Shown: one piece after another, positions 6,733 through 11,186 of the stretch
Position numbering within the stretch: position 1 is the stretch's first letter
Layout of the letters: the number at the start of each line of letters is the position of its first letter
From: Candidatus Heimdallarchaeota archaeon
Lineage (GTDB): Archaea > Asgardarchaeota > Heimdallarchaeia > Heimdallarchaeales > Kariarchaeaceae
Assembly: GCA_029882335.1 (NCBI GenBank)
Contig: JAOUKW010000102.1
Coordinates: forward strand, 1 to 11,186
Reading direction: 5' to 3'
DNA length: 11,186 bases
Made by a program: the position numbers and the translations under genes
Notes under the pieces: model-generated
Seen by the model: only the letters and a program-made list of their open reading frames with translations
What the model was told of the DNA's origin: nothing
Database searches by the model: none

Positions 6733-8067
6733 TTGAAATTAGGTGATACAATAATTACTAGAAATTTTATCCGATATTGGGAAAATCTAATTTCGAAGTT
6801 GTATAAAAAAGTCTTTGAAGAAGAAATAGGGAGGGATGGATTTAACCTTCTTAATAATATTGTTGTTATTGGAGTTGGACAAGTATTATTTGCCTTGTTT
6901 TCCTTTTCAATTAGTATTATCATTGGTAATAAATTGGGTCCATCAGAATTTGGAATTATTACGTTAATACAATCATATGGAATCATTATAACATTACCTA
7001 TGAATTTCGGACTTAACTATTCTATGGAAAGAAAGATTTCAGAAGTAAAAACATTAAATGAAAAAAAGACCATCCTTACAACGATATATATAATAAATAT
7101 ACTTTTTATCGTAACAATAGCTATATTATTATTCAGTAGTGAAAAATATTTTAGAAATAAATTAGAAATTTCAAGATTTGTTTATCATTATTCAATAATT
7201 TATGCGATATCGATTCAATTGTTAAATATGTTAAGTAGTGGTCTGAGAGGTTTATTTTTAACCAGATCTTACTCACTTTCTTTAATTGTAAATGGTTTTG
7301 TTTCTTTCCTTGTAATGTTAATTTATTTACATGAAGGAACCCTTAATGTATATAATGCAATAAACTGCATTATTTTAGGTATTATTGTTTCAATCATAGT
7401 GTCTTTATTTATTTTAAGAAAGTATTTTGGCAAATTTGTCATGGATAAGATATTGTTATCTAATATTCTTACATATGCAAGATTTGTTTTTTATTCTTCA
7501 TTTGCGTTTATAATTTATACAAATATTGATAAAATATTAATTAATAGTTATCTATCGGAGTATGAATTGGGAATTTATCGAGCATACACTACATCTTATT
7601 TGATGATTGTATTTTATGGAATTAGTTTAATAATTTCTGCATTTTTTCCATTTGCCTCTCAATACCAAAATAAAAAAATTTTATTTTCAAGAATAATCAA
7701 GTTGTCACCTATATTGATATTAATAGGAACTCCTTCCTTATTTGGATTTGGTTATATATTATTATCTCTTTTTGGGAAGAATTTTCATTTTGATTTAAAA
7801 TTAGCAATTTTCTTTAGTTTGACTGGGATTATTTTTTTAATATATTCATTATTGCATTGGTTCTATAATTCAGTTGGAGTTGAAGGTATAAAAATGGTAG
7901 TTCATTCCTCAATAATTATTATGTTTACCAATATTTTACTAAATATAATTTTTATCAAGCGATATCAAATTACAGGAGCAATATTTAGTCTTTTAATTAG
8001 TCAATTTATTGGCTTGCTGTATTTATATTCTAAGCATAAGATAATATTGGAAAAAACAACAATGTAA
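6733..8067 (+). CDS. Polysaccharide biosynthesis flippase, Wzx/RfbX-like (MATE-like MOP superfamily)
   Basis: A 444-residue integral membrane protein with about 12 transmembrane segments, the usual size for Wzx-type exporters. It would move lipid-linked oligosaccharide from the inner to the outer membrane face. The N-terminal part has the typical layout of the family: a helix with NNIVVIGVGQVLFALFSF (41-58), then IIGNKLGPSEFGIITLIQSY (63-82), where the (L)GP-x-(E/D)(F/Y)G turn after the first helix is characteristic. Later a YTNIDKILINSYLS-like segment and a GIYRAY helix also recur in the family. The start is TTG: an in-frame TAA lies at 6727 and the next Met codon is at residue 90, well inside conserved sequence. 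A later TTG at 6799 is possible, but the TATA-like box at 6704 suits 6733. There is no Shine-Dalgarno match. It stands alone between relic B and a gene-free stretch. Confidence 0.87.
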   Translation: MKLGDTIITRNFIRYWENLISKLYKKVFEEEIGRDGFNLLNNIVVIGVGQVLFALFSFSISIIIGNKLGPSEFGIITLIQSYGIIITLPMNFGLNYSMERKISEVKTLNEKKTILTTIYIINILFIVTIAILLFSSEKYFRNKLEISRFVYHYSIIYAISIQLLNMLSSGLRGLFLTRSYSLSLIVNGFVSFLVMLIYLHEGTLNVYNAINCIILGIIVSIIVSLFILRKYFGKFVMDKILLSNILTYARFVFYSSFAFIIYTNIDKILINSYLSEYELGIYRAYTTSYLMIVFYGISLIISAFFPFASQYQNKKILFSRIIKLSPILILIGTPSLFGFGYILLSLFGKNFHFDLKLAIFFSLTGIIFLIYSLLHWFYNSVGVEGIKMVVHSSIIIMFTNILLNIIFIKRYQITGAIFSLLISQFIGLLYLYSKHKIILEKTTM

Positions 8068-8828
8068 TATCAATCAAAATGCATAAAAAACAAAAATAAA
8101 TCATGAGAGCAATGTCTACAAACAATTCTCTTAGTTTTTATTTTAAACTTATGGTCATACAAGTTCTAAGTGATCTTTATTTTAGGTAAATTCCAATTCA
8201 ATGGAATGCAACCTCTATCTACATTTGAATATAGATTCACATTTATTCCTAGAGGTATAAAGAATATTATTTAATTCCTATTGAGAACTGTTTTTTAAGA
8301 TATATTTGCTAAAAGATGTCTATTTCCATTATTCTATTTAAGTATTTGGAAGAATTATCCATTATTTGTACATAATAACAATAATATGAGAATTATAATA
8401 TCGAACTTTTTAATATGTCTTATAACGTTATTCTCATAAATTTCTGGTACCATCCATGCAATCTTCATGATGGAATAAAATAAGATGAATTCTTTTTTAA
8501 GTTGCGTGAAAAAAATTGTATATGTTTTTATAATGAAAAAAATTGAAATTAGTTATAGTCGAACCATACTTAAAGAAACTTTCATAATTCATGGTTTTGA
8601 AATACAAGACCTCTACACTAAGGAACATTAGTAGGATATTGTATCGAATGACAGATATTTCTTTTTTTAAGATACACAAGAATAAACATTTTTTGAATAT
8701 TTTAAGAATAAATGAGAATTGAACTCTAGAATCATAATAATTTTGTCTACTAATACCAATCATGAGTAAGTTATTATATCAAAATAATAATTAGGCAACG
8801 TACTTATATTAGAACGGAAAAAAACTCC
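8068..8828. other. Gene-free region of 760 bases
   Basis: No frame here convinces me. An 88-residue minus frame (8497-8763) and a 48-residue plus frame (8485-8631) overlap each other, are biased by AT-rich codons and match no family I know. A 9-bp inverted repeat TATGAGAAT/ATTCTCATA spans 8385-8438. The last 30 bases carry a TATA-like box for the downstream operon. The stretch may be a decayed gene or transposon, but nothing identifies it. Confidence 0.5.
8803..8810 (+). promoter_or_regulatory. TATA-like box of the two-gene membrane operon
   Basis: CTTATATT is centred about 22 bases before the ATG at 8829 and 34 bases before the in-frame ATG at 8841. Transcription would start near 8833, which slightly favours 8841 as the start codon, though spacing varies by a few bases. 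Confidence 0.35.
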
Positions 8829-9803
8829 ATGAAATATAGTATGAATTCATTATGTAAATATGAAAATTTATTAATTCTATTATTTAAAATAGAATTCATG
8901 GGAAGTTACCCCAGTCCGATTAATTTTAAAAATATCCAAAATATACAATTCTATAGTTGTTTGCTTTATGTTTTATGGCTTATGTATATGATTTTTTTCA
9001 ATCAAACAATATTTTTTTATACTCTTTCATTTGTAATAATGTATTTCATCATTGGTCTTCAATTTAGAATTGTTAAAAACAATAAAATTGGGGAAATTAA
9101 CAGCACAGATATAATTTTCTCAATAATTTATTCCTATCTCTATGTATCATTTTTTTCTCTTGTAATATTTCTATTAAATGAAAATCAAGTATTAACATCA
9201 TATTGGATAACTAAAATTACACTAATTTTATACACTCTACCATTTTACTATAATATAATTCAATTGAAAGAAGTTTTTACTAGTTACTTAGGAAAAATTA
9301 GATCATTAGAATTTCATTTATCATACACAAGAATTTTTCATTTAATACAGTTAAGATTTTATAGTATCATTAGTGTTATTTTAATTTTTGGAATTCTAGC
9401 AATATTTCCATCAATATTATTTAATTCAGACAAATATACAGAGTTCTATTTTCATGAAGTGAATACAATAGAAAATACGAATAATAATCATTTTTACACA
9501 ATAAATGCTTCATTTGTTTTAATTAATCATTATAAATCAGAAATTGATTATAGAATTGAAGTAGATGTGAATTCAACAAATTTTGAAATAGTCTCAAATA
9601 ATCCTGAAATTACAAAAAACAATAATTCAACATTTTCATTAAATAGTATAAAATCAGAGGAAAAAACCTCTTTTTCAATAATAATATTATTACATATTGA
9701 TAACAATGCGGTAGATAGGATTAATATTGTATATTTTCTAGTTGATTTAATTAATAATGAAATATTGTCATTGATGTATTTATATTTTATAGATGAGGTT
9801 TAG
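8829..9803 (+). CDS. Membrane protein with C-terminal extracytoplasmic TEFY/beta-rich domain (DUF1616-like)
   Basis: A 324-residue protein with about five transmembrane segments (roughly 41-56, 60-79, 94-116, 127-144 and 178-198). A region of about 125 residues follows that should lie outside the cell. That region begins with KYTEFYF (202-208) and alternates hydrophobic and polar residues as in an Ig-like beta sandwich. This arrangement, membrane helices followed by a TEFY motif, recalls archaeal DUF1616 proteins; I make the link by eye. The outer part carries N-x-S/T sites (NAS 226-228, NST 248-250, NST 266-268), so it may itself be glycosylated. Alternative starts are ATG 8841 and ATG 8899. 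The next gene begins four bases after the stop, so the two form an operon. No catalytic residues are evident; a structural or accessory role next to the GT-C enzyme is inference. Confidence 0.6.
   Translation: MKYSMNSLCKYENLLILLFKIEFMGSYPSPINFKNIQNIQFYSCLLYVLWLMYMIFFNQTIFFYTLSFVIMYFIIGLQFRIVKNNKIGEINSTDIIFSIIYSYLYVSFFSLVIFLLNENQVLTSYWITKITLILYTLPFYYNIIQLKEVFTSYLGKIRSLEFHLSYTRIFHLIQLRFYSIISVILIFGILAIFPSILFNSDKYTEFYFHEVNTIENTNNNHFYTINASFVLINHYKSEIDYRIEVDVNSTNFEIVSNNPEITKNNNSTFSLNSIKSEEKTSFSIIILLHIDNNAVDRINIVYFLVDLINNEILSLMYLYFIDEV
9795..9799 (+). promoter_or_regulatory. Ribosome binding site of the GT-C-like gene
   Basis: GAGGT, matching the anti-Shine-Dalgarno end of 16S rRNA, lies within the last codons of the upstream gene with eight bases before the ATG at 9808. 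It fixes the start of the downstream gene. It is the only clear Shine-Dalgarno site ahead of an intact gene in the window. Confidence 0.65.
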
Positions 9804-9807
9804 ATAA

Positions 9808-11186
9808 ATGTATTCAAAGGATAAGATATTATTATTACATTCATTAGGCTTTTTTGTTTCTATTTATAGTTTAAAGTCGGTAAAAATTCAATTTCTAGAA
9901 AGTGAAAATAAATTTGGATTATTCTCAAAATTACCACTATTATATTTCATTGGTATTTTACTAATTATAATTTCTATCTATTTATCATTTATATCTCAAA
10001 ATAAATTATTTTTGACATATCAGATATTTGTTTGTAATCTTGTAATTTGGTGGACACCACAACTTGTATCATCATATCCAATTGTTAACGATAGTTATGC
10101 TCATTCTGCTTTAATTGCTTCAATGAGTAGTTTTCCAAGTAAATCTGGGTACTATACGTATCTAAATTTCCCATTATTTTTTACATCCAATTATTATTTT
10201 CTATTCAATCTAACAGGGATAGATTTTGAATACGAGATGATTTTATTTTATTACCTTAATTCCTGTATTACAAATATATGCTTATTTTTAGTTATTTACA
10301 AAATTCAATCTAAAGATATAAGTAAATCAAATAAATCATTTTTTACCTTTTCGTTATTCAATTTTTATTCTTTTCATTATACATCACCAATCGCCTTCGC
10401 CTATCCATTATTTATATTTGCACTTTATTTCAATTTTAAAATTTTTAATTTTGAAAATCATAAATTAGAACTTGATGAAAATTTTAAATTCTTACTAATA
10501 ATTGAATTATTTTTACTCTATGCACAACCTACCCAAGCTGTTTTATTATTAATACTAAGTTGTTCTAATTTTTTGGTAATAGGACTATTAAATCGAAAAT
10601 ATAAATTAATTGATTTTCAAAAACAAGCAGATATATCAGCAAAAAAAATTATAATGATAACAATTATTATTATTACCTTTATTTTATTAATTTATGGCAT
10701 CTTCTTTCCAAGAAATTTGTATTCAATTTATGCAATAATATTTAAGGCACATCCTCTTGAATTCTTAGCCTATACCATTAATATTGTTAATATAACATCT
10801 TTCCATTCAGATCGAATTGCGCCTTTTATAAAATTATTAGTTATAGTTATCCAAAATTTAATTATTATCCGATTTCTCTATAGAATAATAAGAAGAAAAA
10901 TTTTTCAAGCTAATGTATGGATGTTATCAATGTATACTGGCTCAATTATCTTTTTAGTATTAGATAATTTATTCTTTCGTTGGGGTAATAACAGTAATCG
11001 AGTTTTTTATATTTGGTCTTTATTATTTTGTTTAATAATATCAAATAATGAAAATATAACCTATATCAAAATTCATGTTAAAATTGGTAAAACATTTAAT
11101 ATTAACACAAAAATATTCAAAATGAAACATTTTTTTGGTGTATGCATATTAATATTGGTAGTTTTTTCACTTCAAATCGGCATATA
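9808..11186 (+). CDS. GT-C-like integral membrane glycosyltransferase (partial, runs off window)
   Basis: The frame is open from ATG 9808 to the window edge, 459 codons, with no stop. The protein has at least nine hydrophobic segments. The third is followed by PIVNDSYAHSALIASM (91-106) and then YYTYLNFPLFFTSNYYFLFNLTGIDF (115-140). An acidic residue in an outer loop (here D95, with H99), a short 'Y-x-x-x-P' stretch and then a helix ending in TGI are what archaeal GT-C proteins usually show. GT-C enzymes use lipid-phosphate sugars as donors and act on the outer face. The start is well supported by GAGGT at 9795. It overlaps no other gene and follows its operon partner by four bases. An O-antigen-ligase-like or other polytopic protein cannot be excluded because the C-terminal part is missing. 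Confidence 0.68.
   Translation, partial: MYSKDKILLLHSLGFFVSIYSLKSVKIQFLESENKFGLFSKLPLLYFIGILLIIISIYLSFISQNKLFLTYQIFVCNLVIWWTPQLVSSYPIVNDSYAHSALIASMSSFPSKSGYYTYLNFPLFFTSNYYFLFNLTGIDFEYEMILFYYLNSCITNICLFLVIYKIQSKDISKSNKSFFTFSLFNFYSFHYTSPIAFAYPLFIFALYFNFKIFNFENHKLELDENFKFLLIIELFLLYAQPTQAVLLLILSCSNFLVIGLLNRKYKLIDFQKQADISAKKIIMITIIIITFILLIYGIFFPRNLYSIYAIIFKAHPLEFLAYTINIVNITSFHSDRIAPFIKLLVIVIQNLIIIRFLYRIIRRKIFQANVWMLSMYTGSIIFLVLDNLFFRWGNNSNRVFYIWSLLFCLIISNNENITYIKIHVKIGKTFNINTKIFKMKHFFGVCILILVVFSLQIGI

Noticed and set aside
6708..6986. 92-residue minus-strand open frame
   Set aside because: It is antisense to the start of the flippase gene, where the plus strand shows the conserved first helices.
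8497..8763. 88-residue minus-strand open frame in the gene-free stretch
   Set aside because: Its composition (Phe, Ile, Tyr and Asn rich) is what random AT-rich sequence gives. It has no motif, overlaps a similar plus-strand frame, and I see no supporting start signal.

Overview
The window looks like a stretch of a very AT-rich archaeal genome devoted to cell-surface glycan or glycoprotein assembly and littered with decayed insertion sequences. The archaeal reading rests on three things seen in the sequence. Genes that begin a transcript have no Shine-Dalgarno match, but several have a TATA-like box 25-30 bases ahead of their start. The one clear downstream operon gene has a GAGGT ribosome binding site at ideal spacing. 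A TATAAAAAG box is kept in the same place in repeated insertion-sequence ends. The glycan genes also fit an archaeal lipid-phosphate-sugar system. I cannot name the lineage; an Asgard-like or other low-GC archaeon is possible, but this is a guess.

Layout. Bases 1-121 are the reversed 5' end of an insertion sequence (family 'A') that continues off the left edge. A GT2 glycosyltransferase of the polyprenyl/dolichyl-phosphate hexose synthase type follows on + (277-1035). It converges on a 556-residue polytopic membrane protein on - (1056-2726) with EpsG/Wzy polymerase-like features. Bases 2727-3236 are gene-free and hold compact palindromes. A badly decayed second A copy (3237-3795), an intact FkbM-type methyltransferase on - (3838-4587) and a third, better preserved A copy (4637-5290) follow, so the methyltransferase sits between two parallel A relics. 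Next, in opposite orientation, is a frameshifted DDE transposase of an unrelated element 'B' (5425-6406). After a short gap come a Wzx/MATE-like flippase on + (6733-8067, TTG start), a 760-base gene-free stretch, and a two-gene + operon. The operon encodes a membrane protein with an extracytoplasmic TEFY/beta-rich domain (8829-9803) and a GT-C-like integral membrane glycosyltransferase (9808 to beyond the right edge).

How the genes may work together (inference). The GT2 enzyme would charge a lipid phosphate with a sugar on the cytoplasmic face. GT-C enzymes of the type starting at 9808 use such lipid-phosphate sugars on the outer face. The flippase would export lipid-linked oligosaccharide, the EpsG-like protein could polymerise repeats, and the FkbM enzyme would O-methylate a sugar. 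The genes lie in several separate transcription units broken up by transposon relics, as is common in fast-evolving surface-glycan islands. The intact genes are visibly poorer in G+C than the transposon relics.
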